Source of the DNA: Campylobacter devanensis
GTDB lineage: Bacteria; Campylobacterota; Campylobacteria; Campylobacterales; Campylobacteraceae
DNA: 64,000 nucleotides
Assembly: GCF_002139915.1 (NCBI RefSeq)
Contig: NZ_CP018788.1
Span: 310,001 to 374,000, forward strand
Direction of reading: 5' to 3'
The translations under genes and the position numbers were made by a program. Under the pieces are notes generated by a model. It saw nothing but the letters and a program-made list of their open reading frames with translations, made no database searches and had not been told where the DNA came from. This document shows positions 1 through 9,710 of the stretch, in pieces (positions within the stretch are counted from its first letter, which is position 1; each line of letters starts with the position of its first letter).

Positions 1-1
1 G

Positions 2-157
2 CCAATTAGAGCTAATAAAAATATGAGTTTTGTGCTAAAAAATGGGGCTATTAGTCTACAAAGAGTTGAACCGTATGAATTTGAGTTGCCAATAAGTTTA
101 GATGGTTTGGAGTTGATAGCTGATGCATTGCCAAATTATGTTATAGATGCAGTTTAG
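2..157 (+). CDS. C-terminal end of an unidentified gene upstream of thrB (partial)
   Basis: An open frame enters from the left edge and ends at a TAG at 155-157. It gives about 51 residues ending in LPNYVIDAV, with no obvious motif. The stop is followed within 9 bases by the thrB start, and the GGAG that serves thrB begins at the last base of the stop, so the two genes are very probably co-transcribed. In C. jejuni the gene before thrB is a small TsaB-like protein located after lpxC. This tail does not resemble the LpxC C-terminus I know, so a TsaB-like identity is possible but unproven. Confidence 0.5.
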   Translation, partial: PIRANKNMSFVLKNGAISLQRVEPYEFELPISLDGLELIADALPNYVIDAV

Positions 158-166
158 GAGATTACA

Positions 167-1048
167 ATGACAATATTTACACCAGCAACAAGTGCGAATT
201 TGGGACCTGGATTTGACTCTTTGGGTCTAGCTTTAAAGCTTTATAATGAGGTTAGCATCACTGAACAAAAGATTAGCTCTATTAATATTATAGGTGAGGG
301 AAGCGATAAAATTGCTTTGAAAAAAAATAATACATTTGTGAATATTTTTAATGAAACTATTGCTAGCTTAAATGGTAAGAGTTTAAATTATAAATTTAAC
401 TTTGTAAACAATATTCCCTTTTCAAGAGGATTAGGAAGCTCTAGTTCGGTTATAGTTGGCGCTATTGCCGCTGCTTATTATATTGCAGGATTTAAGGTTG
501 AGCGTAGCGTAATTTTGAATAAAGCTTTACAGTATGAAAATCATCCTGATAATATTTCGCCAGCCGTTTGGGGTGGATTTACAGTGAATATTGTTAGTGG
601 CGATTCAGTTTTTACTCAAAGAACAGATATTGATTCAAATTTAAAAGCTGTGGTTGTTATTCCAGATGAGCCGATGAATACCAAGCAAAGCCGTGGCAAA
701 CTCCCTGCAAACTATACAATGAGCGAGTGCGTAAGCAATCTTAGTCATGCTGCTTACTTAAGTAGCTGTTTTATTAAAAAAGATTATGATAATTTACGTC
801 TTGCAAGTATTGATAAAATGCATGAAGAGTGCAGAATGAGTGCTTTACCAGAGCTTTTTAGGGTTAAAGAAGTAGCATATGCTAATGGTTCTTTAATGAG
901 TACACTCTCAGGAAGCGGATCAAGCTTTTTGAATTTAACCTATGATGATAGAGCACAAGCTTTAGCGCAGGCTTTGCAGAGTGAGTTTAGTAAATTTAGA
1001 GTTGTAATTTTAGATATTGACAACGATGGATTTAATATAAAAAGCTAA
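167..1048 (+). CDS. thrB: homoserine kinase
   Basis: It phosphorylates L-homoserine with ATP to O-phosphohomoserine, in the threonine branch of the aspartate pathway, in the cytoplasm. The 293-residue protein has the ThrB/GHMP-kinase opening PATSANLGPGFDSLG at residues 6-20 and the GHMP phosphate-binding loop PFSRGLGSSSS at about 84-94. A glycine/serine-rich LSGSGSSF motif near residue 248 is the usual C-terminal GHMP signature. The ATG at 167 follows a GGAG at 157-160. The partner enzyme homoserine dehydrogenase (hom) lies far away at 39.6 kb, so the threonine genes are not one operon. Confidence 0.95.
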   Translation: MTIFTPATSANLGPGFDSLGLALKLYNEVSITEQKISSINIIGEGSDKIALKKNNTFVNIFNETIASLNGKSLNYKFNFVNNIPFSRGLGSSSSVIVGAIAAAYYIAGFKVERSVILNKALQYENHPDNISPAVWGGFTVNIVSGDSVFTQRTDIDSNLKAVVVIPDEPMNTKQSRGKLPANYTMSECVSNLSHAAYLSSCFIKKDYDNLRLASIDKMHEECRMSALPELFRVKEVAYANGSLMSTLSGSGSSFLNLTYDDRAQALAQALQSEFSKFRVVILDIDNDGFNIKS

Positions 1049-1073
1049 AAATAAAGAAAACTAAGATATAATA

Positions 1074-1316
1074 GTGCGAAAATTTCATAAACCTATTAGA
1101 ATGTGCGTGGTTTGCAAGAGTAGATTTTACCAAGATGAGCTTTATAAATTCCGATCAGTAAATGGTGAAATAGTATTAAATTTATGCAATGCTAGATCGT
1201 TTTATGTTTGTAAAATTTGCATAGAAAAAGATGCAAAAGAGCTAAGAAAACCACTTGCAAAATTTGGAAAAAATAGTATAAATTTAAAGGAGATAATAGT
1301 CAATGGCAAAGATTAG
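1074..1316 (+). CDS. YlxR/DUF448 family small RNA-binding-type protein
   Basis: This 80-residue basic protein opens with [17 protein letters not shown], the conserved YlxR start, and has a second CKIC pair at about residue 47. YlxR proteins sit beside nusA/infB in most bacteria and are thought to bind RNA or act in transcription and translation control; the exact role is unsettled. The start is a GTG at 1074. The 3' end overlaps the infB start by 14 bases, so the two are translationally coupled. A TATAAT sequence at 1067-1072 lies immediately before the GTG and no clear ribosome binding site is visible, which leaves the start slightly uncertain. Confidence 0.85.
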   Translation: MRKFHKPIRMCVVCKSRFYQDELYKFRSVNGEIVLNLCNARSFYVCKICIEKDAKELRKPLAKFGKNSINLKEIIVNGKD

Positions 1317-3852
1317 AATTCACGAAATAGCAAAGGAGCTAGGCTCATCGTCTAAAAAAATTTTAGAGAAAGCAAAAGAGCTAGGCTTTGCGGTGACTAC
1401 TGTCTCAAGCGCTGTAAGTCCAGAAGATGCTGCAAAGCTTTATGATTATGTCCAATCTGGTATAACCCCAGAGGCTAAATCGGCTAAAAAGCCAGCAGTT
1501 AAACAGTCGCTAAAAGAGGAGTCAAAACCAACTATAAAAGATGAGTCACTCAAAACTCAGCTAGTACCTGAGTCAGTAAAAGTAATAGCTGTAGAGTCAA
1601 AACAGCAGCCAGAATCCAACCAAAAAGATGAATCAAAACCTGAGAGTCTAGCAAATTCAAGTATAAATAAAAGGCGTGGCTTAGTAATTGTTAAAAAGAA
1701 AAAAGACGAACAGCCAAAAGTAGAAAAATCTAGTAGTCCAACAATGATAAATAATAAAGCACTTGAATCTATGTTTGGTAGTGGTGAGGAGAGTTTTAAA
1801 AAGAAGAAAAAAGATAAAAAACAATTTCAAGCCACTAAAAAAGAGAGTTCATCAAAGCTTGATTTAATGGGTCTTAGTGAATTTGGTGACGATATTGTAA
1901 TCGATGATGAAGATGTTGTAGTGCTACCAGACCTCACAGTAAAACCGATTGAAACTGAAAGGGTTCAAACTACTAAAAAACCTCTAAATATCTATAAACC
2001 TGCGCAAAATAATGGATTTAACTTTGAAGGCGGAATTCAAAGAAGTAGCCGCAAAAAGCATAAAAAAGTGGTCAAAGATAATCAAAATGAGAGCGTTGTA
2101 AGTGTAGATATACCAAAAGAGATTAGAGTATATGAATTTGCCGATAAGATCAAAAAATCCCCAAGTGAGATTATTGGTAAGCTTTTTATGCTTGGCAAGA
2201 TGACTACCAAAAATGACTTCTTAGAAGAAGATGAGATTGAAATTTTAGGTGCTGAGTTTGGTATTGAGATTAATATTGTAGATACTCAAGAGGAATTTGA
2301 CTATGTCAAAGCTTATGAGGGCGAAGATGACCAACACTCCGAGCCTAGAGCGCCTGTAGTTACGATAATGGGGCATGTCGATCATGGTAAGACAAGCTTA
2401 TTAGATTATATCCAAAACTCTAGAGTAGCAAGTGGCGAAGCCGGTGGCATCACTCAACATGTTGGCGCATATATGGTAGAAAAAAATGGAAAAAATATCA
2501 CATTTATCGATACACCAGGGCATGAGGCCTTCACTGCTATGAGAGCTAGGGGAGCTAGTGTTACTGATATTGTTATTATCGTAGTGGCTGCTGATGATGG
2601 TGTTAAACCTCAAACCAAGGAGGCGATAGCTCACGCTAAGGCAGCGGGCGTGCCAATTATTATAGCGATAAACAAAATGGATAAAGAGAGTGCTAATCCT
2701 GATTTGGTCAAAAGTGGTTTGGCAGAACTTGATATCATGCCTACAGAGTGGGGTGGGTCTTATGAGTTTGTTCCAGTATCAGCAAAAACGGGGATGGGGA
2801 TAGAAGATTTATTAGAAATAGTGCTTTTACAAGCTGAAATTTTAGAGCTAAAAGCCAATCCAAATAGAGAGGCCAAAGCTACAATTATAGAGAGTTCATT
2901 GCAAAAAGGCCGTGGCCCAGTAGCTACTATAATAGTAGAAAACGGTACATTAAAAGTAGGTGATACCATAGTTGCAGGTGTGGCGTATGGTAAAGTAAGG
3001 GCTTTAAGCGATGATAAGGGTCGAAGTTTAAGGGCTATTAAGCCAGGAGAGTGTGGGGTATTAATAGGTCTAAGCGAAGTGCCTGAAGCTGGCGAGACTT
3101 TAATTAGCGTAAAAAGTGATAAAGAAGCCCGTGAATACGCACAGAAAAAATATGAGTATCTACGCCAAAAAGAGTTAAGCAAATCTACAAAAGTTACAAT
3201 AGATGAGTTAAGTGCCAAAATCGCAGAAGGCGAGTTGAAAAACCTACCTGTAATAATCAAAGCTGATGTCCAAGGCTCATTAGAGGCTATTAAAGCTAGT
3301 CTTGAGAAGCTTAGAAATGATGAGATTAAAGTTAGCATTATCCACTCTGGTGTAGGCGGTATCACTCAAAGCGATATTTCACTAGCTAGTGCTAGTCAAA
3401 ATTGCGTGATATTAGGATTTAATATCAGACCAACTGGTGATATCAAAGAAAAAGCCAAAGAAAAAGCTGTCGAGATCAAAACCTATAATGTAATTTACAA
3501 TCTTTTAGATGATGTTAAGGCTTTATTAAGTGGCCTTATGAGTCCAGTTATCACTGAAGAGGATCTTGGTCAAGCAGTGATTAGACAAGTTATAAATGTA
3601 CCAAAAGTCGGTCAAATCGCTGGCTGTATGGTGACTGAAGGTATCATTAGCAGGGGTGCGAAAATTCGTGTTATTCGTGATGGCGTGGTGGTATTTGAAG
3701 GCAATATCAGCTCACTTAAACGCTTTAAAGATGATGCTAAAGAGGTAGCAAAGGGCTATGAGTGTGGCGTAGGGATTGAAGGCTATAATGATATGAGAGA
3801 GGGCGATTATATTGAGAGTTATAAAGAAGTAGAGAATAAGGCTGAGATATGA
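1303..3852 (+). CDS. infB: translation initiation factor IF-2
   Basis: This GTPase brings fMet-tRNA to the 30S subunit and promotes subunit joining. The protein is 849 residues. It has an N-terminal IF2 subdomain ([20 protein letters not shown] at 5-24), then a long charged linker to about residue 270, a second IF2_N-like helix region ([19 protein letters not shown]), and a complete G domain. The G domain carries GHVDHGKT at about 356, DTPGHE at about 403 and NKMD at about 457. Beta-barrel and C-terminal domains follow. The ATG at 1303 has AAAGGAG about 10 bases upstream and lies inside the end of the YlxR gene. Its stop overlaps the rbfA ATG. Confidence 0.98.
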   Translation: MAKIRIHEIAKELGSSSKKILEKAKELGFAVTTVSSAVSPEDAAKLYDYVQSGITPEAKSAKKPAVKQSLKEESKPTIKDESLKTQLVPESVKVIAVESKQQPESNQKDESKPESLANSSINKRRGLVIVKKKKDEQPKVEKSSSPTMINNKALESMFGSGEESFKKKKKDKKQFQATKKESSSKLDLMGLSEFGDDIVIDDEDVVVLPDLTVKPIETERVQTTKKPLNIYKPAQNNGFNFEGGIQRSSRKKHKKVVKDNQNESVVSVDIPKEIRVYEFADKIKKSPSEIIGKLFMLGKMTTKNDFLEEDEIEILGAEFGIEINIVDTQEEFDYVKAYEGEDDQHSEPRAPVVTIMGHVDHGKTSLLDYIQNSRVASGEAGGITQHVGAYMVEKNGKNITFIDTPGHEAFTAMRARGASVTDIVIIVVAADDGVKPQTKEAIAHAKAAGVPIIIAINKMDKESANPDLVKSGLAELDIMPTEWGGSYEFVPVSAKTGMGIEDLLEIVLLQAEILELKANPNREAKATIIESSLQKGRGPVATIIVENGTLKVGDTIVAGVAYGKVRALSDDKGRSLRAIKPGECGVLIGLSEVPEAGETLISVKSDKEAREYAQKKYEYLRQKELSKSTKVTIDELSAKIAEGELKNLPVIIKADVQGSLEAIKASLEKLRNDEIKVSIIHSGVGGITQSDISLASASQNCVILGFNIRPTGDIKEKAKEKAVEIKTYNVIYNLLDDVKALLSGLMSPVITEEDLGQAVIRQVINVPKVGQIAGCMVTEGIISRGAKIRVIRDGVVVFEGNISSLKRFKDDAKEVAKGYECGVGIEGYNDMREGDYIESYKEVENKAEI

Positions 3853-4217
3853 ACCCCGCTGAGTTAAAAAGACTTCGCACCCAAAGCATATTAAAAGAGC
3901 TAATTCCAGAAGCCCTAAGCACTCTTGAAGATGAATATTTAAAGGGACTTTGTGTTACTGATGTTGAGTGTAAAAAGGGTAGATATGATGCCTTTGTATA
4001 TTTAGATAAGATGAATTTTGATGAGAAGGAACAAGCCTATATATTATCTCATCTTAAAAAGATTAGTCGCCATATCCAAAATCATTGTATGGCAGCCGAG
4101 GGGTGGTATAGGGCTCCAAATTTTCATTTTATCTTTGATGATAGATTAAAGTATCAAAATCATATAGACGCTCTATTTGCTAAGGTTGCTGATGAGTTAC
4201 AAAAGGGTAAAAAGTGA
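3849..4217 (+). CDS. rbfA: ribosome-binding factor A
   Basis: RbfA binds the 30S subunit and assists late 16S maturation, especially at low temperature. The 122-residue protein has the single KH-like RbfA fold, beginning with [22 protein letters not shown], and is of usual family length. It starts with an ATG that shares the ATGA overlap with the infB stop, and its own end overlaps the start of rimP by 4 bases. The infB-rbfA-rimP order is the standard ribosome-maturation cluster in campylobacters. Confidence 0.93.
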   Translation: MNPAELKRLRTQSILKELIPEALSTLEDEYLKGLCVTDVECKKGRYDAFVYLDKMNFDEKEQAYILSHLKKISRHIQNHCMAAEGWYRAPNFHFIFDDRLKYQNHIDALFAKVADELQKGKK

Positions 4218-4639
4218 ATTTAGAAGAGTTAGAAAAGTTATTAAATGATTGCGGTGTGGCTCTGTATGATACAGAGATAGCCAACGAAAATGACCGCCAA
4301 ATTTATAGAGTTTATATAACCAAAAGTGGCGGTGTGAGCTTGGATGATTGCGAGATTGTTAGTAAGCTTTTATCGCCTATTTATGATGTTATGCCGCCAG
4401 TTAGTGGGGATTGGGTTTTAGAAGTTTCTAGTCCAGGGCTTGAGCGAAAACTTAGCAAACCAGAACATTTTGCTAAGAGTATATCTGAGATGGCAAAGAT
4501 TATATTAAGCGATAAAAGTGAGATAATTGGCACAATAGTAAGTGTAAATGGTGATGATATCGTAATCAATGATGGCACACAAAATATAAATTTAAATTTT
4601 AATAATATAAAAAAAGCTAAAACCTTTATCCAGTGGTAA
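4214..4639 (+). CDS. rimP: ribosome maturation factor RimP
   Basis: RimP is a cytoplasmic factor needed for 30S assembly. The 141-residue protein contains the typical GVSLDDCEIVSKLLSPIYD segment and the WVLEVSSPGLERKLSKPEHF motif at about residues 74-93, which is diagnostic for RimP. The GTG start at 4214 overlaps the rbfA stop (GTGA). In many other bacteria rimP heads the nusA-infB operon; here it is last, as in C. jejuni. Confidence 0.93.
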   Translation: MNLEELEKLLNDCGVALYDTEIANENDRQIYRVYITKSGGVSLDDCEIVSKLLSPIYDVMPPVSGDWVLEVSSPGLERKLSKPEHFAKSISEMAKIILSDKSEIIGTIVSVNGDDIVINDGTQNINLNFNNIKKAKTFIQW

Positions 4640-4641
4640 AT

Positions 4642-5664
4642 ATGAGTGATGAGTTTTATCTATCTTTAGCTATTAATAAAGCGTGGGATTATCAGCTTTT
4701 GACCTATCCTAATCCTGCAGTTGGGGCTGTGATTTTAGATGAAAATGGCAAGATTTTATCTATTTGTGCTCATCAAAAAGCTGGAGAGGCTCACGCTGAA
4801 TTAAATGCGACAAAAGAGGCCTTAGAGAGCAAAGATAGCAGTTTAAAAAGTATATTTGCTGCCGCTAAAAATCCAAATGAGCTATATAATCTCATAATCC
4901 AAAATCACCGAAATTTGCTTAAAAACTCCACCTATTATGTGACGCTAGAGCCATGCGCTCATCAAGGGAAGACGCCACCTTGTGCGAGTTTGATTCTTGC
5001 TATGGGTGCAAAGCGTGTAGTAATTGGCTCAAGAGATTATGGAGAACACGCCAAAGGCGGGGCTGAGTTTTTAACTCAAAATGGTGTTGAGGTAAAGCTT
5101 GATGTGTGTAAGACTAGATGTGATGAACTACTAGAGCCATTTTTAAGGTGGCAAAGCGGGAATTTTACATTTTTTAAAATTGCCTTAACGCAAAATGGGG
5201 TTGCAACTGGTGGAGTAATATCAAATTTAGCCAGTCGTACTCATACTCATCGTCTTAGAGCGCTTGCTGAACTGATGGTAGTTGGCGGAGCTACAGTTTG
5301 CACAGATAGACCAACGCTAGATGCTAGGCTAATTAGTGGGCGTGCACCAGATATTTTAATCTACTCATCTAAAACTGAATTTGATTTACAAATACCGCTT
5401 TTTAATATACCAAATCGTAAAATTGAAATCTCAAATTCGATAGAACCGGCTTTTAAAAAGAGATTTGTTATGATTGAAGGTGGTGAAAATTTCTTAAGAA
5501 ATTTAGATTCTAGAGTAGATTGGATTCTAATTTATCGCTCAAATGAATTCAAAAGTGCTAATAATATAAATTTAGATATGAAGGTTAAAATCTTACATAG
5601 AAGTATTTTTGGCGATGGAGAGCTTTTGTGGTGCAAGAGACTAGATTTAGGAATTAATGCATGA
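4642..5664 (+). CDS. ribD: riboflavin biosynthesis deaminase/reductase RibD
   Basis: This bifunctional enzyme deaminates and then reduces the pyrimidine intermediate of riboflavin synthesis. The N-terminal cytidine-deaminase-type domain carries HAE (about residue 52) and the zinc motif TLEPCAHQGKTPPC (about 102-115). The C-terminal half is the RibD reductase, for example VGGATVCTDRPTLDARL. I chose the ATG at 4642, giving 340 residues, over an upstream in-frame GTG at 4633 inside rimP. The end overlaps the next gene by 4 bases. An insertion of about 30 residues between the HAE and PCxxxxxxPPC motifs makes this domain longer than the usual deaminase. Confidence 0.92.
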   Translation: MSDEFYLSLAINKAWDYQLLTYPNPAVGAVILDENGKILSICAHQKAGEAHAELNATKEALESKDSSLKSIFAAAKNPNELYNLIIQNHRNLLKNSTYYVTLEPCAHQGKTPPCASLILAMGAKRVVIGSRDYGEHAKGGAEFLTQNGVEVKLDVCKTRCDELLEPFLRWQSGNFTFFKIALTQNGVATGGVISNLASRTHTHRLRALAELMVVGGATVCTDRPTLDARLISGRAPDILIYSSKTEFDLQIPLFNIPNRKIEISNSIEPAFKKRFVMIEGGENFLRNLDSRVDWILIYRSNEFKSANNINLDMKVKILHRSIFGDGELLWCKRLDLGINA

Positions 5665-6179
5665 AATATGTAACTATTTTTGGCTCAGCCAGATTAGATG
5701 CTAGCAGTGAACATTACCAAAAAGCATATAAAATCGCAAAAGCTTTGGCAGCTACTGGATATGGGGTTATCACTGGCGGAGGTGGCGGCATTATGGAAGC
5801 AGCAAACCGTGGAGCATTTGAAGCTAGAGGGGATAGTATAGGGATAAATGTTATATTGCCAAATGAGCAACAGCTCAATTCTTATTGCACCAAATCGCAG
5901 ACATTAAATAGTTTAAGCGAGCGAAAAAACGCTTTAATAAAAGATAGTTTTGCTTTTATTATTTTTCCTGGTGGTTTTGGAACGCTTGATGAGGCTTTTG
6001 AGGTTATTACATTGGCGCAGGCAAGGCTTAGAGATCATAAGGTGATTTTTGTTCAAAGAGATTTTTGGGCGCCACTTTTTAACTTTTTAGATAATCTTGT
6101 GAATTTGGGTTTGGTTAATAAAAATAGCTATTATAGTGCTGATAATATAGATGAGATTATGGATATTTTACTTTTATAG
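5661..6179 (+). CDS. LOG family protein (TIGR00730-type Rossmann fold)
   Basis: The 172-residue protein carries GGGGGIMEAANRGAFEARG at about residues 38-56 and PGGFGTLDEAFEV at about 100-112. Together these are the hallmark motifs of the LOG (lysine decarboxylase-like) family. Characterised members are phosphoribohydrolases acting on nucleoside 5'-monophosphates, including cytokinin-activating enzymes; the bacterial housekeeping role is usually unknown. The gene overlaps the ribD end by 4 bases and closes the run that begins at thrB/ylxR. The substrate cannot be told from the sequence. Confidence 0.85.
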   Translation: MKYVTIFGSARLDASSEHYQKAYKIAKALAATGYGVITGGGGGIMEAANRGAFEARGDSIGINVILPNEQQLNSYCTKSQTLNSLSERKNALIKDSFAFIIFPGGFGTLDEAFEVITLAQARLRDHKVIFVQRDFWAPLFNFLDNLVNLGLVNKNSYYSADNIDEIMDILLL

Positions 6180-6456
6180 CATAAATATAAAGCAGTGTTA
6201 GCTTATTGCTATATTATGTATGCTAAATGTCAATTTACTTAGATTATACAAGACAAATTTGGCTAAATGAGTTTTAAAAACTTGTATTTTTAAGATAAAA
6301 TTATTAAGGTTTTGTATAAGATTAGATTTACTCAAACTAATTCTAAATTTATATAATATACTATTTAAATATATTATATAAATTTTTACTATCTCGTTTT
6401 ATTATATTTAGAAATATTTTGTATAATCATCAAAAAATAGCGATAAAAGGATTATT
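6180..6456 (+). promoter_or_regulatory. AT-rich intergenic region with mnmA promoter
   Basis: This 277-base stretch without a gene lies between the LOG-family gene and mnmA. A good -10 box TATAAT is present at 6422-6427, about 30 bases before the mnmA start, in a strongly AT-rich context with no clear -35, as is usual for Campylobacter sigma-70 promoters. No RNA gene or repeat is evident. Confidence 0.6.
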
Positions 6457-7473
6457 TTGAAAGTATTAATAGCATTAAGCGGTGGTGTAGATAGCTCAAT
6501 GAGTGCCAAATATTTACAAGATCAGGGTTATAGTGTAGTAGGTTGCTATATGAAGCTACACGGCAGAGAGGATTACCATAGACATAATATTGATAATGTC
6601 AAAAAAGTATGTGAGTTTTTAGGGATAGAGACTCATGTTTTAGATCTGCAAGAGACTTTTAAAAAAGAGGTTTATGATCTATTTGTTAATTCATACAAGG
6701 ATGGAATTACGCCAAATCCATGCGCTCACTGTAATCGCTTGATTAAATTTGGTGCACTTTGGGAATTTGCTAAGAGTCTAGGCTGTGATAAAATCGCAAC
6801 TGGTCATTATGCTAGAATAGAAAATGGTTTAATAAAATCTGCTATTGATGAGACTAAAGATCAAAGTTATTTCTTAGCCAATCTTGACCCGCAAATTTTA
6901 CCTTACATCATCTTTCCGCTCGGAGATAAGCTCAAAGTCGATATAAAAGCCCAGGCTTCGCAAATACCACAGATTGCATCGTTGGCCTCACAAAAGGAAA
7001 GTAGTGAGATTTGTTTTGTTGAGACTACATATATTGATGTTTTAAAGCAGCACTATAATACCAATCTTCCAGGTATTGTTCGTAATTCAAATGGCGATGC
7101 TATCGGTACTCATGATGGCTATATGCATTATACAATTGGCAAGCGCAAAGGCTTTAAAATCAATGGTGCGCATGATCCTCATTATGTAACTAATATCAAT
7201 GCTAGAGCTAATGAGATTACTGTAGGTAAAAAAGATGAATTAGAGTGCTATGAATTTAAAACACGTAATTTTAATAATTTTACTCAGTTGAGCGAATTTG
7301 AATCTTATGTAAAAATTAGGTATCGTTCAAAGCCTATTTTATGTGTTGTTCGTGTAAGCAATGGAGTAGCAACTGTAGAACTAAAGAGCAATGCTGGAGC
7401 TGTTGCTAGTGGTCAGTTAGCTGTATTTTATGATGAAAATCAAAGGGTTTTAGCTAGCGGATTTATAGAATAA
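6457..7473 (+). CDS. mnmA: tRNA-specific 2-thiouridylase MnmA
   Basis: MnmA adds sulfur to C2 of uridine 34 in tRNA-Lys, tRNA-Glu and tRNA-Gln. The 338-residue protein has the ATP-pyrophosphatase PP-loop SGGVDSS at residues 8-14. It has a catalytic cysteine pair consisting of the PNPCAHCNR segment (about residue 100) and the cysteine of SSEICFVE (about residue 190). The start is a TTG at 6457 preceded by AAAAGG at 6445-6450; no ATG lies nearby in frame. It appears monocistronic. Confidence 0.95.
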   Translation: MKVLIALSGGVDSSMSAKYLQDQGYSVVGCYMKLHGREDYHRHNIDNVKKVCEFLGIETHVLDLQETFKKEVYDLFVNSYKDGITPNPCAHCNRLIKFGALWEFAKSLGCDKIATGHYARIENGLIKSAIDETKDQSYFLANLDPQILPYIIFPLGDKLKVDIKAQASQIPQIASLASQKESSEICFVETTYIDVLKQHYNTNLPGIVRNSNGDAIGTHDGYMHYTIGKRKGFKINGAHDPHYVTNINARANEITVGKKDELECYEFKTRNFNNFTQLSEFESYVKIRYRSKPILCVVRVSNGVATVELKSNAGAVASGQLAVFYDENQRVLASGFIE

Positions 7474-7680
7474 ATTTGCTAGTCAATTTATTCTTTTGAG
7501 TTTAGATATTATTATTGTCTTGTGCCTGCCGTGTATAGTAATTGTTTAAATTTATACTATGCTAAATTTGCAAAAGCAAGGCTAAATTTATCATTTTTAT
7601 CACTTTTATATTAATTTTTATCGGTTTATTAATTAAATTTAGATAAAATATTGCCTAAAATTTTTTATAAAGAGGTTACA

Positions 7681-8604
7681 ATGGCACTACCAGAAGCAGA
7701 ACATATATGGTATGATGGCAAATTAGTCAAATGGCACGAGGCTACAACTCATGTTTTAACTCACTCATTACACTACGGCAATGCTGTATTTGAAGGCGTT
7801 AGAGCTTATATGACACCAAAGGGTTTAGCTATTCTTTGCCTTGAAGCACATACAAAAAGGCTATTTGAATCTGCTAAGGCTTGTGGGATTAAAATTCCAT
7901 TTACCGCTGAACAGATCAATCAAGCACACATTGACCTATTAAAAAGCAACACCTACACAGATAATGTCTATATTCGTCCACTTGTATTTTTAGGCTATGG
8001 TAAAATGGGCGTTAGTCATATTGGATGCCCAGTAAATGTCGCTATTGCAGCGTGGCAGTGGGGTGCATATATGGGCGAAGAAGCTCTTCAAAATGGTATA
8101 AAAGTCAAAATCGCCTCTTGGATGAAGCCAGCACCATTTTCTATGATGTCAAAGGCAAAAGCAAGCGCTAATTACTTTAACTCTCAAATGGCAAATTTCG
8201 AAGCACACGAAGCAGGCTGCGATGAGGCTTTGCTGCTTGATCCGCAAGGATTTATCGCTGAAGGTAGCGGCGAGTGTTTCTTTATCGTAAAAGATGGAGT
8301 AATAATAACTCCACCAAATGACACTAGCTTAGAGAGTATTACTCAAAAAAATGTGATTCAAATAGCAAAAGATTTAGGCTATACAGTACTTCGCCAAAGA
8401 ATTACTAGAGATGAAGCTTATAACGCTGATGAAGCATTTTTTACTGGAACAGCAGCAGAGGTTACGCCAATTAGTAGTATAGATAGTAGAGTAATTGGTA
8501 GCGGCAAAAGAGGTTCAGTATCGCATGAGCTTCAAGGTGCGTATTTTGATATAGTAATGGGTAAAAATCCAAAATACGAACATTTACTTACTTATATTAA
8601 TTAA
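7681..8604 (+). CDS. ilvE: branched-chain amino acid aminotransferase
   Basis: This PLP enzyme interconverts branched-chain amino acids and their 2-oxo acids, the last step of isoleucine, leucine and valine synthesis. I place the start at the ATG at 7681, giving 307 residues, because AAAGAGG lies just upstream and the protein then begins with the usual MALPEAEHIWYDGKLV. An in-frame TTG at 7651 is less likely. Fold-type IV features include HYGNAVFEGVRAY (about 33-45), the PLP lysine in the SKAKASANYFNSQ segment (about 155-167) and EGSGECFFIV. The C. jejuni counterpart is likewise followed by an SPFH protein and two DUF2393 proteins. Confidence 0.95.
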   Translation: MALPEAEHIWYDGKLVKWHEATTHVLTHSLHYGNAVFEGVRAYMTPKGLAILCLEAHTKRLFESAKACGIKIPFTAEQINQAHIDLLKSNTYTDNVYIRPLVFLGYGKMGVSHIGCPVNVAIAAWQWGAYMGEEALQNGIKVKIASWMKPAPFSMMSKAKASANYFNSQMANFEAHEAGCDEALLLDPQGFIAEGSGECFFIVKDGVIITPPNDTSLESITQKNVIQIAKDLGYTVLRQRITRDEAYNADEAFFTGTAAEVTPISSIDSRVIGSGKRGSVSHELQGAYFDIVMGKNPKYEHLLTYIN

Positions 8605-8614
8605 AGGACAAGAA

Positions 8615-9700
8615 TTGCCTGCAGATTTAAATGACTATTTTAATAAAAAAAATGGCAACTCAAATAACAATGAGAGGAAGCCAAATTTTAATTTTAAAAA
8701 GCCAAATGTACCAAATTTGAGCGGAGGTTTAGGTAAATTTAGTGGTATTATATATGCTTTAATTGCTATAATTGTTATCTTGGTGGTAGCTAAGCCATTT
8801 GTGGTTATTAACTCAGGTGAGGTAGGTATCAAATCTACTGCTGGTAAATTTGACCCAAATCCACTTCAACCAGGATTTCATTTTTTTATACCTTTTATTC
8901 AAGAGGTACGCATAGTTGATACTAAAGTTCGTCAGATTAATTACACCTCTACAGAGGGTAGAAATGAAGCAAATTTCCGTGGTAGCGGAATTGAAACTAA
9001 AGATACTATATCGGTTTTAGACTCTCGTGGACTTCCTGTTAGTATGGATATTACTGTTCAGTATCGCCTAAATCCACAAAATGCACCACAAACTATTGCT
9101 GCGTGGGGTTTTAGCTGGGAAAATAAAATAATAGACCCAGTTGTAAGAAATGTTGTAAGAAATGTAACTGGTAAATACACAGCAGAAGAGTTACCAGAGC
9201 GCAGAAACGATATCGCCGCAGCTATCGATATGGGAATTCGCTCTGATATTGATAAGCAACCAAATCAGCCAGTAGAATTAGCTAGTGTTCAGCTAAGAGA
9301 GATAATCCTACCGCCAAAAGTCAAAGAGCAGATTGAAAGAGTCCAAATAGCAAAACAAGAGGCTGAAAGAACTAAATATGAAGTTGAGCGTGCAAATCAA
9401 GAAGCTCTTAAAAAAGCTGCTCTTGCTAAAGGTACCGCCGAAGCTGTAAAAATCGAAGCCCAAGGTAGAGCCGATGCTGTAAAAATAGAAGCTGATGCGC
9501 AAGCTTATTCAAATTCACAAATAGCAAAAAGTCTTACAAATAATCTTTTAGAGCTAAAACAGATCCAAACTCAAAAAGAGTTTAACGAGGCCTTAAAAAC
9601 AAATACAGATGCTAAGATATTCTTAACTCCTGGTGGAGCTGTTCCAAATATTTGGGTAGATACCAAAGATAAACAAAGACAAACTTCAACACAAAATTAA
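8615..9700 (+). CDS. SPFH/prohibitin-domain membrane protein (HflK-like)
   Basis: The 361-residue protein has a short N-terminal cytoplasmic part rich in asparagine and lysine, one membrane segment at about residues 43-66, and an SPFH/Band 7 domain (about 65-255). A long alanine- and glutamate-rich coiled coil follows (KQEAERTKYEVERANQEALKKAA region). This is the layout of HflK, prohibitin and flotillin scaffolds that organise membrane complexes or modulate FtsH. The start is a TTG at 8615 with AAAGGA upstream; the nearby ATG is out of frame. It is 10 bases from ilvE and from hisIE, so probably one operon. No FtsH or HflC partner is in the window. Confidence 0.85.
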   Translation: MPADLNDYFNKKNGNSNNNERKPNFNFKKPNVPNLSGGLGKFSGIIYALIAIIVILVVAKPFVVINSGEVGIKSTAGKFDPNPLQPGFHFFIPFIQEVRIVDTKVRQINYTSTEGRNEANFRGSGIETKDTISVLDSRGLPVSMDITVQYRLNPQNAPQTIAAWGFSWENKIIDPVVRNVVRNVTGKYTAEELPERRNDIAAAIDMGIRSDIDKQPNQPVELASVQLREIILPPKVKEQIERVQIAKQEAERTKYEVERANQEALKKAALAKGTAEAVKIEAQGRADAVKIEADAQAYSNSQIAKSLTNNLLELKQIQTQKEFNEALKTNTDAKIFLTPGGAVPNIWVDTKDKQRQTSTQN

Positions 9701-9710
9701 GGATTTTTAG

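Noticed and set aside
1067-1072. TATAAT directly before the YlxR GTG as a promoter
   Set aside because: A transcript from it would start inside the gene and lack a leader; the N-terminus from the GTG fits the family, so this is probably chance in AT-rich DNA.
2760-3365. A 201-codon antisense frame in infB
   Set aside because: The infB frame is clearly real and conserved; the antisense frame has no recognisable domain.
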